NCBI GenBank assembly: GCA_937922805.1
Contig: CALAJV010000002.1
Location: forward strand, 124,001 to 188,000
Reading direction: 5' to 3'
Origin: an uncultured Acidimicrobiales bacterium
GTDB lineage: Bacteria > Actinomycetota > Acidimicrobiia > Acidimicrobiales > SZUA-35
Length of the DNA stretch: 64,000 nt
The position numbers were made by a program, and so were the translations under genes. This document shows, piece after piece, positions 34,257 through 43,041 of this stretch (positions are counted from its first letter, which is position 1; each line of letters begins with the position of its first letter). The notes under the pieces are model-generated. The model made no database searches. It was not told the origin of the DNA and worked only from the letters and a program-made list of their open reading frames with translations.

Positions 34257-35945
34257 CTAGACGGCGCTACCCGTCCGTTTCGCTTCTGCCCGTCTTTCTG
34301 CTTCCAACCGCTCTAGGTCCGCTTCCGTCGAGTGATTGGTAAAGGTCATCATAGCCGCAATCGCCTGGTGGCCTGCGTGACCCTCGATCAGTTTATGCAT
34401 ATCCTGCACCACGGTCCTGTATGCAGGGTGTCCCTGTGGGGAACTTCGGAGCTCGATAGTGTGCATGGCTGACCGTGCATTGAGGTTTAGGTTGAACCTG
34501 ATTCGGTAGGCCAAACTCACCGCATACGATGCCTGCGGCTCCAAGCCAGCCGAATACAGAGCCTCGTACAGCTCCGCTGAGCGCTCCATTGCGTCGTCGA
34601 ACTCGGCCTGCACTCCTGCCTCGTCGATCAATGGAGGCCGGGTATACCCGTGATGCGGGGACAACCGTTGCCACTCGACAGTGAGCATACGGTGCCGTTG
34701 AAGGTCTCTAAACGCACCGTAATCGGCCAAGACGTCGAATCGGTAAAACGGACGCTCTAACGCACGACCCGGGCGATGCCTTCGGTTCTGACGATCACCG
34801 GTATACGCCTTCATGACTCGAATACGGTCTTCTACCGACATGGCTCGAACTCGGTCCTCAAGAACCGCTTCCCCAACGTGGGTGTAGGGATAGAGCATCG
34901 AAGCAACCATCTTGACCTCAGCGTCAGGGTCGAAGTCGATTAGCTCAACCCGGGCGTCGTCGTCGGGGGCGTCGCTAGTTCCCAAAAGGTCGGCCGCTAC
35001 CGCTTCCATCGCTGCTCGATTGTCGCTCAGATACTGCGACGATATTTGACCTCGGTCAGGAAGGTCGACCCGTTTTACGAACGACGGAATAACCTTTCGA
35101 AGCTCCTCGAGGATCATGTCTGCATATGCCCGAGCTTCTGGCAACGGGTCTGACCTCATCCGCAAAAGAAGCTGTTCGTAGCTCTGCCCGGTGCCGTAGA
35201 TTCCCACGTTCGACTGGGCCGCCGCCGGCAGAATACCTCGAATGGCGTCAAGGGCTTTGGCTTTGATTGCGGTCCGGTAGACAAAGTCGCTGTCGCCCGG
35301 TGATTTCGGCGATGCCGCCTTCACATAATCTTGAACGATTGGAGCCAACGATGCGTAGGTGTCGAAGAGCCGGTCCAGATCTCCAACGTAGCGAGTTCCC
35401 ATAGCCGAACTCAGCGTTTCCGGATCACGGAAGAATTGGTATCGACCAAACGGCCGCGAGTCATAGGCAATGTATCGAGTCGATTGCTCAAGATAAGACG
35501 CTATTCGACCCCACTCCAAAATCTTTGTCAGCAAATTAGAGGCTTGCTCGCATGCAAGGTGGATGCCACCTAGCTGAGCGACGGAGTCATCGCCGTATTC
35601 GACAAAGATTCGTTCGTAGAGCGACTCAGCCCGCTCAAGGCCGATCGTGGCATCAATCGATGCATCACCCTCGATATCGAGCTCTCCAACGAACTCGTCT
35701 AGGAACAAACGGCGGAGGCTTTTGGGCGACCGGGAATACCGGGCGAACAAAGCTCCTTTGACAACTTCTGGCAAGTTCACCAAGGCAAAGACAGGACGAT
35801 CGAGGTTGGTGAAATAACGCCTCAGCACGTCCTCTTCTTCAGTTGTGAACTCCTCGATGGAATACGCGCTCACGGCTGGAGATCGTAGGGCCAGATGGGG
35901 TCCGATGGGCGGACCAAACGAAGAAGTCTGTCGTATCTTCAACAA
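34257..35945 (-). CDS. thyX: Two-domain FAD-dependent thymidylate synthase-like protein
   Basis: A 562-residue protein made of two ThyX-fold copies. ThyX makes dTMP from dUMP with FAD, methylene-THF and NADPH, and its signature RHRxxSxxExSxR forms the active site. Here the copies share it between them. The N-terminal copy has EWGRIASYLEQSTRYIAYD (residues 144-162), keeping Ser and QSTRY but with EWG in place of RHR. The C-terminal copy has QRHRMLTVEWQRLSP (RHR at 417-419), keeping RHR but not the rest. Normal ThyX is a homotetramer of about 230-residue chains, so this looks like a fused pseudo-dimer. The start is TTG 35945 or GTG 35873. No thyA is visible in the window. Confidence 0.8.
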   Translation of the reverse strand: MLKIRQTSSFGPPIGPHLALRSPAVSAYSIEEFTTEEEDVLRRYFTNLDRPVFALVNLPEVVKGALFARYSRSPKSLRRLFLDEFVGELDIEGDASIDATIGLERAESLYERIFVEYGDDSVAQLGGIHLACEQASNLLTKILEWGRIASYLEQSTRYIAYDSRPFGRYQFFRDPETLSSAMGTRYVGDLDRLFDTYASLAPIVQDYVKAASPKSPGDSDFVYRTAIKAKALDAIRGILPAAAQSNVGIYGTGQSYEQLLLRMRSDPLPEARAYADMILEELRKVIPSFVKRVDLPDRGQISSQYLSDNRAAMEAVAADLLGTSDAPDDDARVELIDFDPDAEVKMVASMLYPYTHVGEAVLEDRVRAMSVEDRIRVMKAYTGDRQNRRHRPGRALERPFYRFDVLADYGAFRDLQRHRMLTVEWQRLSPHHGYTRPPLIDEAGVQAEFDDAMERSAELYEALYSAGLEPQASYAVSLAYRIRFNLNLNARSAMHTIELRSSPQGHPAYRTVVQDMHKLIEGHAGHQAIAAMMTFTNHSTEADLERLEAERRAEAKRTGSAV

Positions 35946-35994
35946 TCAGAGATGAGATTGAGAGAAAAAACCACGGCAATGTGGCCTCAAAAAC

Positions 35995-36612
35995 CTATGC
36001 CACTATTGAAAAAACATCCGGAATAAGCGAAATCTCGACTCGTTCCACTGATCGGAGCTTCGCTCGATCGATGGAAACATTCATGTTGCGGTCGAATGAC
36101 ATGTCCCACTTGGGAGCTCGGCTGGTCTTGAGTGCCGGGTGAGGAAGGTGGCTGCCGGACAAGGCTCGCCGTCGAGCCAGAAGAAGTTGCTGCCAGGGCA
36201 AGCTTCCATCGGTAATGTCGAGCAGGCCATCGTTCGGATGAGCTTTCGGGCCCAAACGGTAGCGACCGTACCAAGGCGTATTCATGACACAAATTAGCCG
36301 GCCAACCCAAAAGGGATGTCGAACGAACACATGAGAGACAAAAGGAATTCGCTGGACGGCCCCATCAACGTGAGCCTCGACTAGGCCAAGATCCCACTGA
36401 TAGACCATGGCATCAGCCCCAGTCCGGGCCTGCTCAAGCCCTAGGGTTTTTAGAACATCCCCCTCCCCCGGGCTAGCCACAAGAGTTTCGTTTGCCTCCC
36501 AGGCCCGCATTGCTTCAGCGGCTAGATGAGCATCTCCGCCGACGACGATTGCTGAATCAACCAAAGCTCGTGTTGCCGGCTTTGCCCACTCTTGCCCTTT
36601 TCGAATTGTCAT
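35995..36612 (-). CDS. Compact diacylglycerol-kinase-like protein with eroded ATP motifs
   Basis: A 205-residue protein whose C-terminal half fits the DAGK/YegS fold: VMNTPWYGRYRLGPKAHPND and DGLLDITDGSLPWQQ, where the family has N-G-Y-GGG and DG-LDV. Upstream, VVGGDAH (residues 23-29) sits where GGDGT belongs and SPGEGDVLKTLGL (47-59) where GTGND belongs, so the ATP-binding motifs are degenerate. The usual first about 50 residues are absent. It is probably not a normal lipid kinase; it may bind a lipid or nucleotide without catalysis. It overlaps the stop of the helicase gene by four bases (ATGA). ATG 36612 is the start. Confidence 0.6.
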   Translation of the reverse strand: MTIRKGQEWAKPATRALVDSAIVVGGDAHLAAEAMRAWEANETLVASPGEGDVLKTLGLEQARTGADAMVYQWDLGLVEAHVDGAVQRIPFVSHVFVRHPFWVGRLICVMNTPWYGRYRLGPKAHPNDGLLDITDGSLPWQQLLLARRRALSGSHLPHPALKTSRAPKWDMSFDRNMNVSIDRAKLRSVERVEISLIPDVFSIVA

Positions 36613-39380
36613 GCTCGCTTAGGGTCCACTGGCGATTCAAGAACGGCCCCGTCGTTGCCGGTCGCCGTGCTTTCGGCCGCTGCGCCATCGACCTCGCGGC
36701 TATCATCATCGGTTTCGCCGCCATCGGTCGACTCAAGAACCGACGAAGCGGCAACTAAATCGCGGTGCACAGAGTCGGCCGCTGAGCGCGCCGCACTCGC
36801 AGTTCTCGGATCCGAAGCCAGCCGACCGATCTGTCGCAGGACGTCTATTAGCTGCTTTGCGGTCCGGACAAAATCTCCTGGCGTGAACTCCTCACCGTGC
36901 AGCACGTCGTAAAGATCTCCGCCCGAGGCCCATCCATGGGCCGCTCCCATGAAGCCAGCATGCGGCTCTCGGGTAAGGATGAGACCAGCGTCTTCCTCGT
37001 CGAGATTCAGGCTTCGATGGAGAGCCAGAATCTGACGAAAGCGACGTCGCAGGTTTGACGACGGATACCAAACGTCCAGGGACTCGCTGCTCGACCGCTC
37101 CTCATAAACGAATACGGAGGCCATCGCCGCAACCTCGGGCGGGTTCAACTCATCGAACGCGCCAGCAGCCAAGGATTCGACCATGAGCAGATCAGATTCG
37201 TGGTAAAGCCGAGCTATTTGTTCACCGGTATCAGTGAGCTTCCAGTCGACCAAATGTTCTCGGGCCTCCAACAAGCCGATGACTCGATCGAACTGTCCGG
37301 CTAGCGAATCGACCCGCTTCGCGGTGCTGTCTTGAATCCGGGCCAGATCCCGGTCGAGACGTTCGAGTCGCTTTAGCCCTTTGATGGCTGCTGCCGGCAG
37401 ATCCGATTTACTCTGGCCCGCTGCAGCGGGCCCAAGAGGGGCCCGTTTGTTTGCGAGCCGTTTGCGAGACAGCTGTTGGCCCGCCTCATAGGCAAACGAC
37501 ACGCTGTTGGGCAAATATGGTTCTGGCAGCTCAAGTTCACCAGCCAACAGCGGAACCTTGGAAAGGTCGGCCGGTGCGAACTCATACGTTTGGCCTTCGC
37601 GATCGGTGACCTTGACCTTGACCCGACCTCCTTTGCGAAACGAGATCGCTAGCGCCACAACTGGGGACGGGATGTCAGGACTGTCTAGTTCGATTACATC
37701 ACCAGGATTGATCTGGCTAAGGGCGAACGCTATCGCCTGGACGTCTGCGTCTTGTGAGTTGGTAGTCGACGCCGCTGCTCGCAGCTCATCAATCGGACCG
37801 AAATCTCGCTCGAGCCGACCTATAACTTGGTTGCGTCGGCCCATAATCTTTTCAATCCTGTGCTCGGATCGCACAACGTCGGAGTCGGCTCTGAATTGTG
37901 CGAATGACAGGTTCAGCAACTGACGGGCCCGTTGCGGATCGTAGCGCCGCACTAAGTTAGCGGCCATATTGAACGTTGGCCGAAACGATGAGCTGAGCAC
38001 AAAATCTCGACTGTTGGCTAAGCCTGCTATCTGCTCGAACTGAACAAAAGGCGACCAAAGCACAATTGCCTGACCGTGACTATCAATTCCCCGCCTTCCG
38101 GCCCGTCCAGTCAGCTGAGTAAACTGCGCTGGTGTAAGGAACTCGTGACCCTCGCCGGTGAATTTAGTCAACTTCTCGATTATGACCGTCCGCGCTGGCA
38201 TATTGATACCGAGGGCCAAGGTCTCGGTAGCGAAGACGACTTTGACTAAGCCCTGACTGAAGCACGCTTCAACCGCCTCTTTCATCGGAGGCACCATCCC
38301 GGCGTGGTGGGCGGCAACTCCGGCCTCGAGGCCGCGACGAAACTCGCTGTATTGAAGCATGTCTAGATCGTCGGAACTCAGCGAGTGAAGATGCTCTTCG
38401 AGAATGGTACGAATTTTTCGCCTATCGGTTTGAGAGGTGAAGCTAATTCCCGATCTAGTGACTGCCTTCGCCGCCTCATCACAGCCAGCTCGACTAAAGA
38501 TGAAATAAATGGCAGGCAGCATTTGCTGCCGGGAGAGGTGAGCGACAAGATCTGTCCGATCCGGAGTCTGCCATTTTGCCCGAGGCCGGCGCCCGTCTTT
38601 GCCCTTCCGATTTCGATGCTGGCGATTCCCGTGCCGACGATCGTTGTCATAGCGAAAACCCTTCGGATTAGGTCGTGACCCGTGGAGGGTTTTCATGACA
38701 TGGAGATGGCCAGTTGTGCGCTCGCCGACAACGTAGAGGTTAGTTAGCTCCACTGGACGCTGAGTTTCGACCACTAAATCAGTGGCTCCGCGAACCGTTC
38801 GGATCCATTCGGCCAACTCATTGGCGTTGGAGACCGTGGCCGAGAGACAAACTAGTTGGACCCGGTGTGGAAGGTGAATTATGACTTCCTCCCAAACCGG
38901 CCCTCGATAGGCATCTTGCAGATAATGAACTTCGTCGAGAACGACTGTGGCCAGGCGATCAAGGGTATTTCCTGCGTACAACATGTTCCGAAGAACTTCG
39001 GTGGTCATTACGACTACCGGGGCTTCAGCATTTATGTTGTTATCTCCGGTCAATAGCCCGACGTTGGTGGCACCGTGAGCCTTGGTCAAATCGTGAAACT
39101 TCTGGTTCGATAGCGCCTTTATCGGCGTCGTGTAGAAGATCCGCTGACCGCCACTGACTGCCGCATCAACCGCATAGTTGGCAACCAAAGTTTTGCCGGC
39201 ACCTGTTGGAGCGGCGACGACCACGTTGCTCCCAGCGTCGATCGCATCAAAGGCTTTCTGCTGGAATGGATCGACATCAAAACCAAGGCCAGCTACAAAC
39301 CGTTGCCTTCTCTCGGTAGTTGAGATCATCGTCGACATCAAAGAGTCTTTTTCTGGTGGTGGTTCAGACTCGACGGACAT
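36609..39380 (-). CDS. helY: HelY-type DEAD/DEAH helicase (Ski2/Mtr4-like)
   Basis: A superfamily 2 helicase of about 923 residues. The motifs run in order: Walker A AAPTGAGKTLVANYA near residue 55, VLDEVHYLQD (DEVH) near 145, CLSATVSNA, LALGINMPARTVIIEKLTKF and QLTGRAGRRGIDSHGQ. The C-terminal domain contains an insert of Ski2/DOB1 type. Relatives act as 3'-5' RNA helicases; HelY of Mycobacterium is poorly studied. It is adjacent to tatC, whose stop is directly next to it. ATG 39380 is the start; a TTG at 39386 precedes it. The DAGK-like gene is coupled downstream. Confidence 0.9.
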   Translation of the reverse strand: MSVESEPPPEKDSLMSTMISTTERRQRFVAGLGFDVDPFQQKAFDAIDAGSNVVVAAPTGAGKTLVANYAVDAAVSGGQRIFYTTPIKALSNQKFHDLTKAHGATNVGLLTGDNNINAEAPVVVMTTEVLRNMLYAGNTLDRLATVVLDEVHYLQDAYRGPVWEEVIIHLPHRVQLVCLSATVSNANELAEWIRTVRGATDLVVETQRPVELTNLYVVGERTTGHLHVMKTLHGSRPNPKGFRYDNDRRHGNRQHRNRKGKDGRRPRAKWQTPDRTDLVAHLSRQQMLPAIYFIFSRAGCDEAAKAVTRSGISFTSQTDRRKIRTILEEHLHSLSSDDLDMLQYSEFRRGLEAGVAAHHAGMVPPMKEAVEACFSQGLVKVVFATETLALGINMPARTVIIEKLTKFTGEGHEFLTPAQFTQLTGRAGRRGIDSHGQAIVLWSPFVQFEQIAGLANSRDFVLSSSFRPTFNMAANLVRRYDPQRARQLLNLSFAQFRADSDVVRSEHRIEKIMGRRNQVIGRLERDFGPIDELRAAASTTNSQDADVQAIAFALSQINPGDVIELDSPDIPSPVVALAISFRKGGRVKVKVTDREGQTYEFAPADLSKVPLLAGELELPEPYLPNSVSFAYEAGQQLSRKRLANKRAPLGPAAAGQSKSDLPAAAIKGLKRLERLDRDLARIQDSTAKRVDSLAGQFDRVIGLLEAREHLVDWKLTDTGEQIARLYHESDLLMVESLAAGAFDELNPPEVAAMASVFVYEERSSSESLDVWYPSSNLRRRFRQILALHRSLNLDEEDAGLILTREPHAGFMGAAHGWASGGDLYDVLHGEEFTPGDFVRTAKQLIDVLRQIGRLASDPRTASAARSAADSVHRDLVAASSVLESTDGGETDDDSREVDGAAAESTATGNDGAVLESPVDPKRA

Positions 39381-39386
39381 CGACAA

Positions 39387-40154
39387 TTAGCTTCGGCTCG
39401 GCTGCATTCGAGCGCCAATTACCATAGAGATCTCATAGAACAAATACATCGGTGCGGTAACGATGGCCAACGTAAAGGGATCTCCGGTTGGCGTTATTAT
39501 GGCGCCAAGTATCGCAACGGCTACCAGGGCAATTCTCCGATTATTTCGGAGCATTTCGGTTTTAACTACGCCAACTTTCTGCAAGAAAACAAGGATGAGT
39601 GGCAACTCGGCGGCAATACCGAACGCGAATAGCATTTTGACGAAGAATCCGACGTATTCGCGGGGTGAGAACAGCGCTCGAAAGCTACCAACGCCAAGCC
39701 CGAGAAGGACGTCGAGGGTTTGAGGCATCATGAAATAGGCTGCTCCCATTCCGGCGAACAGAAGCACTACAGACACCGCTACGAACGGAAGAAGCGCCTT
39801 CTTCTCGTGCGGATAGAGACCGGGAAGAACGAACCGGCCCAGTTGATACAAGATGACGGGCATCGCCAGAACAAGACCCCCATAGCCAGCCAGGCTTAGC
39901 ATTACGGAGAACTCTTCCAGCGGGCCTCGAATCAGAAACTCGCATTCCTCGCCCTGCCTCGCTTGAAAGTCGCAGTAGGGCTTCTCGAGCCACCCGAAGA
40001 TGGCTCTTCGAAAAATCCAAACCACGCTAGCAGCTAGCACCACTGCGATCACCGAGCGAAGAAGGCGTTTCCGTAACTCGGTGAGGTGTCCGAGAAGGCT
40101 CATCTCACCGCCAACGACGGTAGGAGCCTTAGATCGCTTGAATGGATTCTTCAT
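39387..40154 (-). CDS. tatC: TatC, twin-arginine translocase receptor
   Basis: A 255-residue polytopic protein with six membrane segments and the TatC hallmarks: N-terminal EMSLLGHLTELRKRL, the conserved GPLEEFSVML loop, FVLPGLYPHEKKALLPF and the later FGIAAELPLILVFL and ITPTGDPFTL. TatC recognises the twin-arginine signal and recruits TatA for export of folded proteins. It lies downstream of tatB with a four-base overlap (ATGA) and directly upstream of helY, the same order as in mycobacteria. ATG 40154 fits. Confidence 0.95.
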   Translation of the reverse strand: MKNPFKRSKAPTVVGGEMSLLGHLTELRKRLLRSVIAVVLAASVVWIFRRAIFGWLEKPYCDFQARQGEECEFLIRGPLEEFSVMLSLAGYGGLVLAMPVILYQLGRFVLPGLYPHEKKALLPFVAVSVVLLFAGMGAAYFMMPQTLDVLLGLGVGSFRALFSPREYVGFFVKMLFAFGIAAELPLILVFLQKVGVVKTEMLRNNRRIALVAVAILGAIITPTGDPFTLAIVTAPMYLFYEISMVIGARMQPSRS

Positions 40155-40855
40155 TCGGCGACCTCGTCGTCTGAAGCATTCGCACTGTCGAAGTGGTTTG
40201 CCGCATCGCTTTGGAGGTCCGAGCTGGACTGGGCCAGTTGGTTCGTATCATTGGGTACTGCTTCGCCGTTGGAACTATCCAACCCGGTTTGTGGCGTCGT
40301 GTCGATATTGTGCATCGCTTCGACCACAGCCGCAGATCTCTGTCGCTTCTGTGCTGCTTTCAGCTGCGACTCATCAGGATCAACCTGGTCATCGGGATCA
40401 GCGCCATCGACCCCACTCTGGCCTACGCCTTCATCGCTCCCGATATCCGAGTCGGCATCGGCGTCGGCGTCGGCGTCGGCATCGGGGTCGGCATCGGCGT
40501 CGGCATCGGCATCGACGCTGTCCGTAGATTCCTGACCTGCTCGATTGGCATAGACGCTGTCGTCGAACGCTGCTTCATCGTTGTCCGGCGAGCGCTTCGA
40601 CATTTTTGACTGAGCTTCAAAAGTGGCTGGGTTAAACGGGTCGACGATTTTTTCCGACAACTTGTCGAGATCGGCTGCCTGTTCGATCTCTTCAATTCCC
40701 GCCATGAAATCAGACTTGAATCCGTCGGTCACAGATCGGATCTGGCTGACCAGCTGACCGACCTTGCGAATCACGCTCGGCAACTGTTCTGGACCAACAG
40801 CGAGCAAAACAATGATCCCTATGACGACCATCTCCGCAGGGCCGATATTTAGCAC
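40151..40855 (-). CDS. tatB: TatB-type twin-arginine translocase subunit with long acidic tail
   Basis: The N-terminal membrane helix and hinge, NIGPAEMVVIGIIVLLAVGP then EQLPSVIRKVGQL, are TatB-like (GP and E in the helix end, then an amphipathic helix). GTG 40855, giving MLNIGPAEM, is preferred over the ATG at 40897, since TatB proteins begin at this point. The tail of about 150 residues is extremely acidic and includes a DADADA tract (GTCGGC/ATCGGC hexamer repeats at 40451-40516). TatB with TatC binds Tat substrates. Overlaps tatC by four bases. Confidence 0.8.
   Translation of the reverse strand: MLNIGPAEMVVIGIIVLLAVGPEQLPSVIRKVGQLVSQIRSVTDGFKSDFMAGIEEIEQAADLDKLSEKIVDPFNPATFEAQSKMSKRSPDNDEAAFDDSVYANRAGQESTDSVDADADADADPDADADADADADSDIGSDEGVGQSGVDGADPDDQVDPDESQLKAAQKRQRSAAVVEAMHNIDTTPQTGLDSSNGEAVPNDTNQLAQSSSDLQSDAANHFDSANASDDEVAE
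40451..40516 (-). repeat. Hexamer repeat coding for (Asp-Ala)n
   Basis: About eleven copies of a GC-GA(T/C)-GC hexamer within tatB give DADADADADPDADADA. Copy number is likely variable. Confidence 0.7.
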
Positions 40856-40997
40856 AGTCTCTATCGTACCGGCCGCTGTAGGCTTCGGTTCGACCAAACT
40901 CGCTGGTTATAACGAGTTTCGGCTAACCGGACCATCGTTTAACCGATCTACTGCCGATTCTGTCTCCTATGGAGACAAAACTACATGGGCCGAACCG

Positions 40998-41330
40998 CTA
41001 GCCAGCGGTGAAGTCAGCCAACGCTTCTGTTAGGCGTGTGTCATCATTCAACAGGTGGTGGAAGTCAAGAAGGTCGTCGTGACTTATCGGTTCGCCTACA
41101 TGAGGCTCATTGAGCTCGTCTGGTAAACGCCAGGTCGTGAAGGACACGCCAGAAGCTACTAACAAGTCGATTGTCCGAGACTCCGCTGGTTTCACAACGG
41201 TCATCCGACAATGAGGACACCGGAACGAATAGGTACCGACGTTGTTGTCGTCACATATTCTCACCTGAACATCCTTGGTCGTCAACTCGACGTCGCCACA
41301 GTCAGGACAGCTTGCACGAATCGTTGCCAT
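40998..41330 (-). CDS. Small zinc-ribbon protein of unknown function
   Basis: A 110-residue protein with a two-pair Cys zinc ribbon (ASCPDCGDVELTTKD and FRCPHCRMTVVKP), then an about 60-residue helical tail with DDLLDFHHLLNDD. No family name can be given. Such ribbons often bind nucleic acid or protein partners. AGGAGG lies 12 bases before the ATG at 41330, rather far, so a closer start is not excluded. It follows the tatB gene after a gap of about 140 bases and may be co-transcribed with it. Confidence 0.6.
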   Translation of the reverse strand: MATIRASCPDCGDVELTTKDVQVRICDDNNVGTYSFRCPHCRMTVVKPAESRTIDLLVASGVSFTTWRLPDELNEPHVGEPISHDDLLDFHHLLNDDTRLTEALADFTAG

Positions 41331-41645
41331 ATTGAGGTTGATCCTCCTACCCGAGACTTAATGTTGCTTCCCCAATAGATTCGGCACCGGGGGTCCAGGT
41401 CTTGAGAGGTCTAAGACGATCTAGCATCGACCATCTGCATTCGTTGGCCAAATAGCGTCTAGTTGAGCCAAACGAGAACGAGAAAAACTCGAACCAACTA
41501 ACAACAATGCACCAGATGACCCACCGGACGGAAACCACTCCTAGTGACACACAAGCACCTTAAGTGACCCAATGGTCGCCTCATAACCCGATTGGCTCGC
41601 CGAAGACCTCGACGCATTAGCGTTAGATTCAGGCAGGATGGGGTG
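41331..41645. other. Intergenic region between divergent genes
   Basis: The 315 bases between the zinc-ribbon gene and the glycerophosphodiesterase hold the AGGAGG site of the zinc-ribbon gene (41343-41348). No coding frame with recognisable content, repeat or clear promoter was found. Confidence 0.6.
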
Positions 41646-42362
41646 ATGGCTCCCCGGATACCTTCCCTTCACGGCGTTCCCATCGGCTTTGGCCATCGTG
41701 GCGCCATGGCTGAGGCCCCTGAGAACACGATTGAATCGTTTCAGCTAGCGGTCTCGCTCGGCGCCACCGGGCTCGAGACAGATGCGTGGTGCACCGCTGA
41801 CGACGTCGCCGTTCTCGTGCACGACGGTCGGGTTGGATCAAAGCTGCGACCTCGCCCTATACGCAAAGTAGATCGAGCTCAGCTCCCAGATCATATTCCT
41901 TCGATGACTGATCTGTACGACAACGTTGGCGGTGATCTTCCGCTATCAGTCGACATCAAGGATCCGGCTGCGTTCGAACCTCTCATTGCTGCTGCTAGGA
42001 CGGCCGGCCCCGACGTCGAGTCCAACTTGTGGATTTGCCACCCCTCCGTTGAGCAACTCATGCAATGGAGGGGACAAACAAACGCCCACTTGGTCAACTC
42101 GACTCGACTAAGCAAGCTCGAGAACGGTCCAGAACGACGAGCGTCGCAGCTCTCAAGCGCGGGAATCGATGCCATCAACTTATTCCATTCCGACTGGAAT
42201 GGAGGGCTCATCGCGCTCTTTCATCGGTTTGGGTGTCGCGCCTTTGGATGGGGAGTTGAACACGAGCGGGAAACGGCTGTCCTCGTCGATGCCGGGATCG
42301 ATGGTGTCTACTCCGACCATGTCGAGCGAATGATGGCTGTCATCAACGAGTACTACCTGTAA
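41646..42362 (+). CDS. Glycerophosphodiester phosphodiesterase
   Basis: A 238-residue GDPD-family TIM-barrel enzyme. It hydrolyses glycerophosphodiesters to glycerol 3-phosphate and an alcohol. Motifs are GHRGAMAEAPENTIESFQ (metal and His), GLETDAWCTADDVAVLVHD (Glu, Asp and second His) and LSVDIKDP. No signal peptide is seen, so it is cytoplasmic. ATG 41646 is preferred because AGG lies nearby; an in-frame start at 41592 adds a short basic tail. The divergent region of about 315 bases lies before it. The ribonuclease gene follows about 40 bases later. Confidence 0.85.
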   Translation: MAPRIPSLHGVPIGFGHRGAMAEAPENTIESFQLAVSLGATGLETDAWCTADDVAVLVHDGRVGSKLRPRPIRKVDRAQLPDHIPSMTDLYDNVGGDLPLSVDIKDPAAFEPLIAAARTAGPDVESNLWICHPSVEQLMQWRGQTNAHLVNSTRLSKLENGPERRASQLSSAGIDAINLFHSDWNGGLIALFHRFGCRAFGWGVEHERETAVLVDAGIDGVYSDHVERMMAVINEYYL

Positions 42363-42401
42363 CCTCAGAGCCGGGTGACCATCGATGAAAAGAGCGGAAC
42401 G

Positions 42402-42950
42402 ATGAAACGAAACCTGTTTGTGACAGCGATGCTAGTGGTAATTGCCCTCGTTGCTGGCTACAACTGGCTGGCCGACAACGCTGAGAGCGCCACCGAGACG
42501 GGCACGATCGAAACAGCCGAAACCGATCTACTCGACAACGACAATGACCGAGACACTCAGTCAGCGACGCCTCAAGACGATGCCGAAGCGGACGCATACT
42601 CTGAGCCAGCAAGTGACGAACTCCAACCGGGTGATTCCGCCGACGAGTACATCGGCAAGGTTTCTAGCCTTCCCGATATCACCCTCGACGATCTACCTCC
42701 CGAGGCGCTGGACACAATGGCCTTGATCTACACCGGCGGTCCGTTCCCATTCTCAAAGGATGACTCGGTCTTCCAGAACCGCGAAGGTATTTTGCCTGAT
42801 CAAGACATTGGGTACTATCGGGAGTACACGGTCATTACCCCAGGCGAGAACGATCGCGGGGCTCGCCGAATCGTTGGAGGCAGTGTGGGAGAGCTGTACT
42901 ACACAGCTGACCACTACGATTCTTTCTCCGAGATCGATCAGAACTCCTAG
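42402..42950 (+). CDS. Membrane-tethered guanyl-specific ribonuclease (RNase Sa/T1 family)
   Basis: An N-terminal membrane segment (KRNLFVTAMLVVIALVAGY) is followed by a Glu/Asp/Thr-rich linker and a domain matching Streptomyces RNase Sa along its length: LPPEALDTMALIYTGGPFPF, VFQNREGILP, YYREYTVITPGEN and YYTADHYDSFSEIDQ. The catalytic trio is kept: Glu141, Arg156 and His171, equal to Glu54, Arg69 and His85 of RNase Sa, with one residue fewer in the loop before His. The RNase Sa disulphide (Cys7-Cys96) is absent. The enzyme cuts RNA after G. Its outward orientation avoids self-damage. No barstar-type inhibitor gene is seen nearby. Confidence 0.85.
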   Translation: MKRNLFVTAMLVVIALVAGYNWLADNAESATETGTIETAETDLLDNDNDRDTQSATPQDDAEADAYSEPASDELQPGDSADEYIGKVSSLPDITLDDLPPEALDTMALIYTGGPFPFSKDDSVFQNREGILPDQDIGYYREYTVITPGENDRGARRIVGGSVGELYYTADHYDSFSEIDQNS

Positions 42951-43041
42951 TATCGGAATCGTCGGACGGTACGGCGAACCGAGAGCTCAACAACCAGAGG
43001 TGCGACCTTGGCTCGCCACCTTGGAACCAGCCAATCTGAGA

